Assembly (NCBI GenBank): GCA_036172665.1 | Contig: CM069876.1 | Coordinates: forward strand, 7,254,001 to 7,318,000 | Direction: 5' to 3' | Length of the DNA: 64,000 nt | From: Prosopocoilus inquinatus | Lineage: Eukaryota; Arthropoda; Insecta; Coleoptera; Lucanidae | Shown here: positions 33,497-45,033 of the stretch, piece by piece | How the letters are laid out: the number at the start of each line of letters is the position of its first letter | Numbering within the stretch: the first letter of the stretch is position 1 | Notes under the pieces: generated by a model | The model's database searches: none | What the model was told of the DNA's origin: nothing | What the model saw: only the letters and a program-made list of their open reading frames with translations | Program-made: the position numbers and the translations under genes

Positions 33497-35869
33497 TATA
33501 TTCTTTATTATATCTCAACCTCTATGAACAGTTGTGAAAATGCATAGAAGATGTACAACGATGCTCACCATAAATCATGCCTTTTGACAGTTTCGTAACC
33601 CTTACACTGAATATTCTTAAGGGTGTGGTTCGCATGCAGGAATACCATTTAAATTGAGCATCGTCTGCTGAAAATATTCGATGATATTGCAGAAAAAGCA
33701 TGGAAAGATTGACAAATTAAAAATTGCATTAGGACAAAATCGAAAAGAAGCTTGTAAGTGTCAATTAACTTATTTCAGAAAAGATTTTTTTTTTCAATTT
33801 AAGCTACAATATTAACAGAACAATGTGAAAGAACTTAACAATGTTTTTTAAAGGATAAGAAATAGCAAAAACATTTCTTTCTTTTTGTGAATGAGAATGT
33901 AAATCTCGATCTTATCTACTGAGTGTTTCAATCAAGTTCACTACGAGGTTAATAGGTTACGTATGTTTGTACATTCCACTTACTATGACAATTCAAAAAC
34001 TCACGTAAATCTAAATAAATATTTACGAGCTATCTCGTGCATCTGACGCAGAACAAATTCTCCCTTTTCATGGCATCCACAACATTAATCACGTGAGTGA
34101 AAAAGAACGTACACCTTCAGCAAGCAAACGCAAGCTCACATTAAAATCCTGGTATACCGCATTGTTTGTAATAAGCTCATTATAACACGGGTATGCCACA
34201 CTGGCAATTATCTTTGTCACTGTCTATTTATACTCACTGATTAAATAAATCAGAGAGTAATATAGCCATAAAATAAATCCTGTTGACGTTCTCAGTTTCT
34301 TAACCGCTCCACCAAGTAAAAAATTCGTTTCTTTTGTTACTGTCTCATTAACTATGAGCCGAAGAATTATCATCGTCATGCTCGGATGGAGATAAATACC
34401 ACCACATAACTGTTTGATAAGAATTTTTAAATATGTTTAAAAGTGGATTAAAACTGGGAAAACTGAACTTATATAAGATGGAATTTATGTGCATTAAGAT
34501 TTAACTTACAGATCAAGTAAAATAAGAGAAAAATTTAATAACTTATGTTATCACTGTGCTGACCATACATAACGATGTGAATCTGTTTCGAATTTGTCAA
34601 ATCAACACAATTCTTTACACACATGACTGCCATTCTAAATGTTGATAACAATAAATCGCCTGCTAGTAAAAATTAAGTTAAAAATAAAACCAAACATGAA
34701 CTTATTCAATTTGCTATTTATCTATATATTTGCTTTCCAAAAATTATTTTGACCCTTAGTTTTATTAAGCTGTGATATTTTAATTTGCGTTAAATATTTA
34801 CGTACGTTTATCAAACGCTCCCTGCTCCACATTTTCCCACTGGGACGAACCTTGGCAATATTACACTGCATAATAACATGACGCCTCTGAAATATTTACA
34901 ACGAGTGGCGTACGTCACGCCATAAATTTGCACAATTACATTGTCGGCGAAGCAACAAGGTAGTCTGAGTTGACATATTTAAATTAATTTCAACTAATCA
35001 CCTTTGCAAACACACAAAATCCACAGAAGTGTCTGCTTCCAGATATGCAAATAAAACGATTAATTACAAAGACAAATTACAGAATTATCTAATTAATTGT
35101 AGGAGCTCGTTGTAGAAATATTAATTATATAAAATTTATAGAGCTCCGTGGCTTTCTCGCAGATGAAAGTGAAATTCACATTGTTACCATTTCAGTTGTG
35201 ACTTTTCTATGGTTGTCTGGCTCTTAGACATTTCAATTCATAATGTCCTTTACTTTTATTACATTCAAATAGGTATATCGCAAATCATTTTTTAATATAA
35301 AACACAATTTAAAGGGATTACTAAAAAAAATGAAAACTTGGGTATGTAATTTAAGTACAGGGTATTCCAGGGTTCAAAGAGTATACGAAAAAGGCATTTT
35401 ATACACATTTTATCAAAAGACTTTGTTAACGAAAGTTGTGCAGGCTCGTATTCTGCACAATCTAAAATGATTTCCTTAAATCTGATTATGAGCGACTCCA
35501 TGGATTCCATTCGAAAATAATTTGTCAAAAAATCGATGATGGGGTTTAGGATCGAAAGCTTTGTCTAAATTACTGAATATAGCTAATGTTTACCAGCGAA
35601 TCTATTTGTTCGAGTAGTAATAATTTCAATAGTAACGAAAAGCACACGCGTACTTGTTTGCTTGCGGTATCGGTGAGGAAGCGCTATTCGCAATAAAACC
35701 ATTATTGGCTAAAGTAAGAGTCTTCAATCAGTATACCAATAAAAGCAAATATGTACGATTGAATTAAGAAAGTTACAAAATTGAGCCTTTGCTTGAATAC
35801 TGTAGTCAGCAACAGAAAACGGTTGTTATGCTTGCGAAATTCTATTAGAAGCTGTTTTTATTTTATATA
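33497..35869. other. No recognised gene
   Basis: AT-rich sequence. A lone TACAGGGTATTCCAGGGTTC end near 35355 resembles one terminus of a Tc1-type MITE, but no partner terminus was found. Confidence 0.4.
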
Positions 35870-36791
35870 CAGCGTGTTCTTTTACTGTGTGAAAATATTT
35901 AAACCTGTAATATATCACCATAAATGGCAACGATTGAACTCATATGTTTTTAACATAAATGTAATGGTTTTCGAGAAAAATGCAGTGGCAGATTTTCACT
36001 AAACCGTTTGAGAACTGCTGGCATAACTAAAAGTGGAACGCGGGCGCCCCTTCAATTACGATCCGCAGCCGAAGTAGGCCAGGGTCAGTACTTTACTGTA
36101 TCTTGAGCAGGAACGACGTAAACAGCGCCGCTCCGATCACCTGGTCCGTCAAAACGTTTCCAATTTAAATTAACTTCACTGCAAGTAATTACAAGTATAA
36201 GTATTTTAAAATAAAATCTAGTGCAACTCAAGAAGCTGCGGTTCGTAACTGCCGAACAAATTGAAAGCGAGATACAAACAAACTCAAATTTTTCATTCCA
36301 TATTATTTTTAAAAGACTTATAAAAATTTTACACTTTGTTTCCAAGGACCGTAAGTAGTAATACTTTCATAGCTAGCAGCGAGATTGCAGCAAAAGTTGA
36401 TTTACGTAAAAGGGTAAAGGAAGAACATCTTTCACGCGCTTGCCTAATTGGTGCATAAATTTTCGGATTTATACGTCGATAGTTGATATCGTAAAACATA
36501 TTAATTCGCTCAGAGAATTAAAATTTTAAATAAAATAATTAATAAACGATATCAGCGACTATTATTACGAAACTCTGCGTTGAACGTGCGGTATCGGTAG
36601 GCGTGTTCATATCGAGGGGAAGGCGAAGTTGACCTTCCTATCTTTCTGGCACATTTCAGCGGTTCCAAACAAGTGGTTCATCCGAAATTTTTGGCTATGA
36701 TACGGTAGCCACCAAAAAATACCCGCAGAGGGTAGCATTTCGTGTACTTACACTGAGGTTTTTTAGTTGCATACAGTAAAAGAACACCCTG
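35870..36791. mobile_element. MITE A, copy 2, with internal insertion
   Basis: Opposite orientation to 2825-3348. Ends CAGCGTGTTCTTTTACTGTG and (reverse complement) CAGGGTGTTCTTTTACTGTA. The arms match copy 1 except for about 390 bp between GCCGCTCCGATCACCTGGTC and AATAAACGATATCAGCG, absent from copy 1. Confidence 0.8.
36150..36538. other. Unclassified insertion in MITE A copy 2
   Basis: Sequence present only in this copy, AT-rich, no clear termini or duplication. Either an insertion here or an internal deletion in copy 1. Confidence 0.45.
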
Positions 36792-37504
36792 CACAAAGAA
36801 AGTTTTTATAAATAGAAATTCTTAGTTACTGTCATTTTATTATTTAACTAATCATCAAAGTCTTATCGATTAAAACAGTTTCCACTAATTAAAAAGAGAG
36901 GATGATCTCATTAAAGTCAAAAATATCAGAAATATGTATGCAAATTGCATTAAAAAGAAAGAGAAAATGTGGATCCGACCATAAACATGGAATATATGAA
37001 ACTGCTAATTTATTTAATATTTACACATGCGAATTCGTGGATAATATCCGCTGTGCACGCCAGTGAATTATTAACAATTTATAAAATAAAATGAACTTAA
37101 ATTTATTATTTATTTCATATAAATATCAAATTAGCCAATTATACAAATGAATGGTGCGATTGCGTTAACAGCTTATTACAAAATGCGCACAGTAAATAAA
37201 CAAAGGCTTCTTGTTTATAAATTTCAGAGCTATTTTACGTTTCAACATTTGAACTTGATTGATTGTTAATCTAACTACATTTATTTGTATTTACGGCGAC
37301 GCACAGTGGGGCAACGGACCTTTAAATTTGGCATTTAATCAAAACATGAAACCATTTATTTAGGGTACTTACTAATATTTTCTTACGCACCAATATACCA
37401 CACATTTAAAAAACATTTAAAAATGATACTTGACGATCGTTTGCGCCGGTATCAAGTGGGCTAAAAAATCACAATCAGTTGTCTACAGTGACTAGGTGCA
37501 TTTT

Positions 37505-37622
37505 ACGTTCTCGATTGAAGTGCATTAGTTACACTGAGTGCATCTTCGCCTCATTTTATTCCATGAGATTAAAACGAGATGAAGGTATACTCAGTGCACA
37601 TAGTGCATCCCAATCGAAAACG
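37505..37622. repeat. Palindromic foldback, about 55-bp arms
   Basis: CGTTCTCGATTGAAGTGCAT...CACTGAGTGCATCTTCGCCTC is mirrored by GAGATGAAGGTATACTCAGTG...GTGCATCCCAATCGAAAACG. Small MITE or regulatory cruciform. Confidence 0.6.
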
Positions 37623-38056
37623 CTAAATATTGCGAATTTTTGACACTACTGTCAATTCTCAGTGTATGCGTTTTCAAGGGTCGTCACTATACCATCGCGA
37701 CCAGAAGAAACTATGTCAAAGTAGCTGTCAGTTTTGACGGAAATCAAAACTTTGAACAAAAGGCAAAATAAAATTTCTTCTCACACTCTGTACTTCGATA
37801 ATGAAATTAGGAAATTACCAAAATCTCTTTATCATAAGGTTAGCATACATACACTCTGTATAATTTTACGTATTTTGATACTCCTCTGCATTCTGCATCC
37901 ATTAATATCAGGTTTCTTACCTTTATCTCTAGTCTCTAGCCGAAAAGATAAACCTTTTAGTTTTCTCAAAAAATACCGCGTTTATCTAGTAGCCGATGGA
38001 ATTAATAGTTATTTTATTGTCATTAACACCTGTCAGTATCAATTTCTCCGTCGGAA

Positions 38057-39116
38057 ATGTTTCATTTAAGTGAAAAAGTTCGGATTGAAATCTTAATGAT
38101 GATCGGTTTTGGTGATAGAGTTAGAAGAAGTTTGCGACTTATTTAACAGTTTACACCCAGAACGAAATCCTATAACGCGCTCGGTTGTTGGTAAAACACT
38201 TAAGCGCTACAATTTGAATGGGACAGTGAAAAATTTGTCAAAAAGTGGAAGACCAAAGACAGCAACTAACGCAATTGTTAGTAAAAATATTGCTACAGAA
38301 CTGGAAGAGTCACCTCAAACTTCTACCACATTTCTTGCATTACACCATGGTATAAGACGTCGTTCTGTAGCCAAAGTATTGACACGCGAAAAATGCCACC
38401 CTTATAAAGTCCACCTGATCCAAGAACTGTCAGAAGATGATTATGATCGTCGAGTAGAATTTTGCGAAAGAATGATGGAAATTTGTAATAGCGATGAACA
38501 TTTTGCAACTAATTTGGTATTTTCGGACGAGGCAACTTTTTGTTTAAATGGTTCTGTAAATCGCCATAATTTACGAAATTGGTCTGTCGACAATCCTAAC
38601 TTATTGCATGAAGCACACACTCAATACCCAGAAAAGTTGAATGTGTGGGCTGGAATTGTAAGGAATAGGCTTCTTGGTCCATTTTTTTATTAATGGTACA
38701 CTGACCGGGGCGAAATATTTGGAACTTTTAAACAATGAAATTATTCCTGCTCTTCAAGAAAATGGACTGCTTCCTCAAAATCTTTGGTTTCAGCAAGATG
38801 GAGCGCCTCCGCACTATGACAGACGAGTTAGGGATTTCTTGAATGTAACATTTCCCAATCGATGGATTGGTCGTAGAGGGTTTATTGAATGGCCCGCTCG
38901 TTCACCAGATCTTAATCCTATGGATTTTTTTCTATGAGGATATTTAAAATCAGCTGTTTATGTGAGACGTCCAAATAATGCAAGAATTGAGGCAAAAGAT
39001 ATTCGATGAATGTAATTTAATTCGTAGGGAAGTTTTCGCAAATGTGTCACAGGCATTTGTTCATAGACTTGCATATTGCAGAAGTAAATGGCCAGCATTT
39101 TGAACACTTAAAATAA
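38057..39116 (+). pseudogene. Tc1/mariner DD41D (rosa-like) transposase, broken
   Basis: ATG at 38057: MFHLSEKVRIEILMMIGFGD, frameshift near 38118, then EEVCDLFNSLHPERNPITRS, SGRPKTATNAIV, CHPYKVHLIQELSEDDYDRR, FSDEATFCLNGSVNRHN (first Asp), LNVWAGIVRNRLLGPFF; frameshift at a T-run near 38685; then LWFQQDGAPPHYDRR (second Asp) and WPARSPDLNPMDFF (third Asp, 41 residues after the second), a TGA for Trp at about 38936, and a C terminus ending NGQHFEHLK. The spacing matches the rosa group. All three catalytic Asp codons survive; three lesions break the gene. Terminal repeats were not located. Confidence 0.85.
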
Positions 39117-39299
39117 TTAAATTTAGTTCTTTTGCTCTTTAATAATACATAAAAACCATTGAATATACAAATACTGACATGACCAAATTTGATTTGTTTA
39201 AATTGACTATTAAAGCTAATGTTGTAGCTGTACATTTTAGAAGTTTAAAATTTAAGAAAGTTTATGCATTTTCGGGATATCTGTGAAGCACGAGCATAT

Positions 39300-40230
39300 T
39301 TGATTACGTTATTAGTTTGGTAATATGATATGGGGGCGTTTAGCCCTGGCAGGAAAGAAACGAAAGAGATTACGGCAGTCCCCCTAGGGTTAACGCGAAG
39401 GATTAACGTAGAGGAAATCGGGCTCGCGAAGTAGATTAAAATGTGTAGTGGATATTGGTAAGGGCTGTTCACCAAATATCAGCCTGGAAGAGATTATGTT
39501 TTTTACGGGATAATATCAACCTTTTGAAATGGCGATATTGGTAAAGTATTTCGTGGTTGACTTGGCGAAGTATACGGGACCATCAAGGTGACGGTGACCC
39601 GAGCTTTCAAGGGAGAACAGGAATAGGATATCGTCGGGAATTGGTCCAGTGGCGTAGCACTGCAGGTGACCGGCGATGCATTGTCGGGGATCGGTGGCGT
39701 AGAACTGTAGGGGAGCGACTATGCTGGAGAAAGGTGTGATTAAACTATTATGCATTATCGGGGATTGGTTCAGTGGTGTAGCAATCGCAGGCTGGTTGTC
39801 TGACATAGTGCATATCCGTACTTGGTCGAAGTGCTGGAGACACTTGTAGGAGGCGGTTACACCAATGATCCTGAGAGTTTCTGCACAGAGGCATGAGGAA
39901 TGTGAGTGTTAATGCACGCGAAGATAAGAAGTCAACGGGTGAGAATGGAATGCCCATTGTCCAACATCACTGCTGTGAAGGAGCTATAGCTTCTAGATTC
40001 GCCGCTGAAGTGGGTGGGGCCGGGAAGACGGCCCCAGTAAGTGGAATATTCCATTTTACTGAATAGATATTCGTAAAGGGTTATTTGCAATTTGCATGGT
40101 CCTTACCGAATTGGAATGCGATGCCAGGAAGCTAAGACGTTTACCCTCAGCGACTGTTGGGGTCAGGGAAACGAGTTAGAAAGGAAGTTGAGTGAATGTT
40201 TATTGTAACTCCGTCCTCTGATAGTTTGTC
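39300..40230. other. GC-richer unclassified segment with degenerate repeats
   Basis: Contains GTCGGGAATTGGTCCAGTGG, GTCGGGGATCGGTGGCGTAG and ATCGGGGATTGGTTCAGTGG, three diverged copies of one motif between 39624 and 39790. No stable ORF. Could be internal LTR-element or transcribed non-coding sequence. Confidence 0.35.
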
Positions 40231-40267
40231 TAGAATATTTAAACAAAAAAAATCCAGTCAACACTAA

Positions 40268-40451
40268 GGTCCAGTTTTACAATGACATGACGGTTTAACT
40301 TTGAGCCGAAGCTTAAATTCTTAACAAAAATTGTTGAAATAATCGTTGCTAAGGGTTTAAGCCTCGGTTCAAAGTTGAACCGCATTTGTAAAACTGGACC
40401 TTAGATTTTAAGCCTCAGCTCAAAGATGAACCGGATTTGTAAAACTGGACC
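40268..40451. mobile_element. MITE D copy 1 (Harbinger-like) plus extra half-copy
   Basis: GGTCCAGTTTTACAATGAC at the left and (reverse complement) GGTCCAGTTTTACAAATGC at 40400 bound a palindromic 133-bp element; TAA precedes and TTA follows. A further right-half copy ends at 40451 with the same GGACC terminus and TTA. Confidence 0.75.
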
Positions 40452-41123
40452 TTACTCATCAAATAAATGTAATTAAAATAATTTTTAATGAAACTGGCGA
40501 TGCAAGTAAAAAAAGTATGTGTTGATTGCGCTTTATAAAATTCAAAATTAGTAGCAGCAAGAAATCACCAAAAAAATATACGAAACAAGGAAAAAGTGCA
40601 GCTGCAAATATGTATATACTGAAAACAAATAAAAGACGAGGTATCAGTTTTCAGCATCTGCGCTGCGAACGAACGGCGATCATAAAAACAACACACAAAA
40701 TTAATTTAATTCGACTCGTTATTGCCTGTATGACAAAACGAAATGAGTTTTGACCGCCGCGTCCCGGATCGCCGCGTGTAATAAAAACGCATTCGTTCGT
40801 TAATGTATATGCATGACGCTTTTTAAAACAAGTCGACTGACATTGAAAGGTATTGGAATATAAAATTACGTAAACAAAATAGCCAGAGGTTTAAGGCATC
40901 ATTCAATACTCGCGGGCGATATCGCATTTCGACCTGATATTAATGAAAGTAAATACAGGAATGACTTCTGAAAGAATTCATATCTCATTTGTGTCAAAAA
41001 TATACAGTGTCCAGTAAAAAGTATAAATGTGAAAAATTTAGAAAAATTTATTCTTTAGAAGAGTTCCAGCATCTTTCAAAACTTAGTTGTAATATACTTT
41101 TATGTACAGCTTCAGAACTTATA

Positions 41124-42418
41124 CGTGGGCTGCTGGAAAAGTTTCTTGAAACGGTATGAAAAAACGCATATGAAATTTGGTAAACGGTATCATTGTTTCT
41201 CGAAGTATTGGCCTTTGACGTCAATACACTTTTGCATACGCTCGAACCAATTTCTAAAGCACGTTTGCCACTCTAAAAATGGTACCTCAGAAACCAGTGT
41301 CCGGAATGTTTCAACCGCTGCTTCCCATTCCGACGAAAATCGCTCACTACGCATTTTATTTTTTATATTTGGGAACAAAAAGAAATCATTAGGTGATAAA
41401 TCAGGTGAATATGGACAATGAGTCATGAATTCAATATTTTTGCTGGACAAAACATCAACTGTTTGACGGGCTGAATGAGAGCTGACGTTGTCATGATGGG
41501 GAATAATTCGTCGATTTCGATTGTTTCTTCTTATTTGATCGACGACTTCCGGCAAACAAATTGTAGTATACCTATCAGCATTCACGGTTTTTCGATCCTC
41601 TAAAGCCACGGTTGCTACATGTCCAATTAAACCAAAGAAACAAGCAATCATTTACTTCGCAGCACTGCGTGAACGGATAACTTTTGTTGGTTTTGGTTCA
41701 TTTTCAAATACCTAAACGGTAGATTGTTGTTTACTTTCTGGCTCGTACGAATAGATCCACGTTTCATCACCAGTAACGATGTTATAAACTAAATTTGAAA
41801 GACCTCCATTGAATTTCTTGAGCATTTCTTCGCACCATTTGACACGACCCTGCTTTTTCGCTTCTGTTAAATTGTGTGGGATCCAACGACTGTAAAGCTT
41901 TCGTACATTCAAGTGATCATGCAAAATCTGGTGTATTGCTTTCATGTCAATGCGTAAGGATGCTTGAATCTCACGGGGTGTCACATGTCGATCTCGCTCA
42001 AGCATTTCACGCACAGCATCTACATTAGTGGCAACAACAGACGTTGATGGACGACCTTCACGAAATTCGTCACTGAAAGAGGTACGTCAACGCTGGAATT
42101 TGGCAAACCAATTATAAACACTGCTCTTTGATGGTGCTTAATCTCCAAAAGCCAAATGAAGCCGATCGAGGCATTGTTTCGGCGTTAGACCACATTTGAA
42201 GTCGTAAAAAATCATGGCACGAAAATTTTCACGCGAGATCTCCATACTTACACAAAATTACTTTTTCTCAAATGCTGCACAAACAAAACTAGTTCACTTG
42301 GATAGGAACTGTCAATAGAATTATAGGCGAAAAACGTCAAATTTTTCAAATATGACAGTTGATAAACAATAACAATTCTAAACCTACTAGATTCCAGAAA
42401 ATTTTCCAGCAGCCCACG
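41124..42418 (-). mobile_element. mariner element C copy 2
   Basis: 1295 bp between TA dinucleotides; ends CGTGGGCTGCTGGAAAAGTTT and (reverse complement) CGTGGGCTGCTGGAAAATTTT. Full length apart from point mutations. Confidence 0.9.
41190..42245 (-). pseudogene. mariner transposase (DD34D type), four in-frame stops
   Basis: ATG at 42245 and one continuous reading frame to FEKQ at the end, interrupted only by stops: after AFGD, in FQR*RTS, in QQSTV*VFENEP and in RSAAK*MIACFF. HTH region, EFREGRPS, WIPHNLTEAKK, TGDETWIYSYEPE (first Asp), PHHDNVSSHSARQ (second Asp), CPYSPDLSPNDFFLF (third Asp) and NWFERMQKCIDVKGQYFEKQ are present. Most substitutions are consistent with CG-to-TG type decay. The best-preserved transposase in the window, but inactive. 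Confidence 0.9.
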
Positions 42419-42954
42419 TAGTAAACAAACTTTTATTTTAGTCTTTAAAAATTTAATTCACAAATGTTCCCTTATCTGATTACACCTCCGAGTGAATTAA
42501 GTTTGTCTCTTTGATTTAATTGAATGCTTACCAGTTACTTACGCAGCTTTAATTGACACACTTGCTGATGTAAAAATACTGGTTGGACCTCCGCTTAACA
42601 CTTTCGGAATAAGACATTTAAGAAAGCCCGAGGCCCGACGTAATGTATACTATAATAATGCGAGTATATGTTAACTGGTACCGTCAAATTAACAACGTTA
42701 ATAACGTGCTCCATGTTACATACAGAGAAAACCTTGGCATGTAATTGGAATGAACATTAATTTTTAATATAATTCATTAAAAACCGTTACGCATAAGCAT
42801 TTTTTGAGTACCTATTTTTAGGTATCGCAAAATATGCTCTTTCATATTATTCTGTTAATTTCAGCAATAAAATGTATTGAAAAACTCGTAAAGTTTTCTT
42901 TTAAGTGTTATTTATATTAAGAAAATTAAGCACATTTAAAAACAGCATATATTC

Positions 42955-43010
42955 AGAGCTATTCTGTAACATTGATATGCATATCTAACATTGATATGCA
43001 TATCAATTGA
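42955..43010. repeat. Short direct repeat of ATTGATATGCATATC
   Basis: AACATTGATATGCATATC occurs twice in succession; each unit contains the palindrome GATATGCATATC. Possible protein-binding palindrome (octamer-like ATGCATAT), otherwise a microduplication. Confidence 0.6.
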
Positions 43011-43296
43011 TACGGTCTTCGATAATTGAAGAGAATTTGTTACGATTTCATAACATTTCACGTCGATTGCCGACCGCAAATTGAAGAGAGATGCATATTA
43101 ACGCATTGTAAGTTGTTACGAAACTATTTACAGGAAACCAATTTTGCAAGGTCACTTGAAACATAGCAATATCAAGTCCATATCGATGTTATAGAATAGA
43201 CCCCATTGAATACAGTTAATTTCAAAATATAACCTTCTTTTAAAATGGCTACTTACTACATTAACCAATTAACAAATTTCAATAGAAAGATGTACT

Positions 43297-43347
43297 AGAA
43301 CAATGTACAAGAACAATGTACAAGAACAGTGTACAGGAACAATGTAA
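43297..43347. repeat. Tandem repeat, 13-bp unit
   Basis: About four copies of AGAACAATGTACA with minor variants. Confidence 0.8.
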
Positions 43348-43688
43348 AGAATATAGAAAATAGAAATACACACCGTGTTATTCCATTTTTCAATAGCATG
43401 TAAAACTAAATACATGCAACTATTAGTTTCTTTTAAAATGGCATTTTTTAGATGCACTTAATTTACTCTCAGTCCGATTATCTAACACTTAAGTCGCGTT
43501 CCTTTTGCACTGATTCTCAGATAATCTCACCTCACTTTCCTTCCATCGTTGAAATTATGCGTTCCTTTTATTTCGAAGTGAGGAAATACAGGTAGGAAGT
43601 TGCTTTCCCACTCACCGATTTGAAGGAACCGCTAACCCTTCAGCAGTAATGAGTATTCATCCTTCAGTAGTGGGAGAAATTAATGTCG

Positions 43689-44089
43689 ATTTGTCCAATT
43701 TATTCGCAATTGCGGTGTAAGAGTGATGAATAGATAAAATAGCGACATCTTACGATCGCTTTTTGACCTGACATTGCAGTAGGATAGACAAATTGAAGCG
43801 AGATTTGCTCGTAACAAGTCGTTTTTGTTTGCAGTGGGAATGTAGAGCTACGTCTCTGCTGAAGAACCCCCAAGCAGGGCTTAAACAGCTGTCCAGAGGC
43901 TGCTCGAGGTTTTCACTGCAATCAAGAACGATTTGCACAATTTTTTTTTTTTAACTTTCATTATGCTTTGACAGCAAGCATGGCCGCCTTGCATGGGGGA
44001 CTTATTAGGAGCAAATCTCGCTTCAATTTGTCTATCCTACTGCAATGTCAGGTCAAAAAGCGATCGTAAAATGTCGCTATTTTATCTAT
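43689..44089 (+). mobile_element. Hammerhead-repeat element with long inverted ends (copy 3)
   Basis: From ATAGATAAAATAGCGACATC at 43730 to its reverse complement ending ATTTTATCTAT at 44089, with about 80-bp inverted arms, a hammerhead-bearing centre and the CATGGCCGCCTTGCATGGGG block. The 40 bp left of 43730 (CCAATTTATTCGCAATTGCGG) is also family sequence, seen at 47715 in a different order, so the insertion probably starts near 43689. No clear target duplication found here. Confidence 0.75.
43845..43906 (+). ncRNA. Hammerhead ribozyme relic (retrozyme-like)
   Basis: CTGAAGA at 43859-43865, stem II (CCCC/GGG, weakened by a base change), then TAAAC where GAAAC is expected (G12 changed), the self-complementary ACAGCTGT and GTC at 43891-43893, and stem I TCTG/CAGA flanking. 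The G12 change should inactivate cleavage. Confidence 0.7.
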
Positions 44090-44204
44090 GCAAAAATATC
44101 AGTTCAGAAAGTGTTGTACGTGCAGTAGAAAGTATGCAGGTCAATGGCAATTGGTTCCTAGGGAACAATTTGATCACTTTTGTTAACTACTTATTAGCTT
44201 TTGT

Positions 44205-44810
44205 TTCTAATTTCAAAATAATCACAAGAAATAACAGTTTTCTTAAATTAATGCCATTTTTTCCAAGAAAATGTTATGTAAGCTATTTCTTTTTCTTTTA
44301 AATGAGCATTTAACTGACATGAAAGACCAACCAAATCTCGACTCTAAAGTCAGGGTTGTCATTTAAAAAAAAAATCACGGTGACGTCACAGCAGAAAGAC
44401 AAATGACAATCAAGAGATGATTTTTACGTTAACATGTGCCTTCTTAAAATTAAAACTTTACCTGTTTCAGGGTTTCGTAAAAAAAACTTCAGATAAACAA
44501 ATTATAGGTTTATTAATTTCAAAATAAACGTAAGAAATAATTTTCTTAAATAAAATGCTTATTTTTTTCAAAAAATTGTTATGGAAGGTACTATGTTTTT
44601 TATATCAACATTTAATTATCATGAAGGACCATCCAAATCTCGACTAAAAAGTTAGGGTTGTTATTTAAAAAAAATCATGCTGACGTCACAGTGGAACGAC
44701 AAATGACGACCAAGAAAATATTTTTACGCCAGCATATGCCTTTTTTGAATAAAAAATTTACCTGTTTCAGGATTTTGCAAAGAAAATTTCAAATAAACAT
44801 TATGGGCTTG
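44205..44810 (+). repeat. Direct tandem duplication, two units of about 305 bp
   Basis: Unit 1 (about 44205-44510) and unit 2 (about 44511-44810) share ATTTCAAAATAA..., AAATCTCGACT, GTTAGGGTTGT-type and GACGTCACAG blocks and TTTACCTGTTTCAGG in the same order, diverged by roughly a fifth by eye. Confidence 0.7.
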
Positions 44811-44905
44811 TTGCGGGACTTCATCGCCACTGTGTACCAAAAGGTGAGAACATCAGTTTAGTTGCGAAGCAACCATCTGTTCTCCCTGACTCCCTTAAAA
44901 ACTAA

Positions 44906-45033
44906 GGCCCAGTTTTACAATGACGGTTTAACTTTGAGCCGAAGCTTAAATCCTTCACAACAATTGTTGAAATAATCGTCGCTAAGGGTTTAAACCTCAG
45001 CTCAAAGTTGAGCTGCAATTGTAAAACTGGGCC
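44906..45033. mobile_element. MITE D copy 2 (Harbinger-like)
   Basis: 128 bp, flanked by TAA on both sides; ends GGCCCAGTTTTACAATGACG and (reverse complement) GGCCCAGTTTTACAATTGCA. Near-complete palindrome; same family as 40268-40400. Confidence 0.85.

Noticed and set aside
35355..35540. CAGGGTATTCCAGGGTTC as a MITE terminus
   Set aside because: No matching inverted terminus found downstream, so boundaries cannot be supported.
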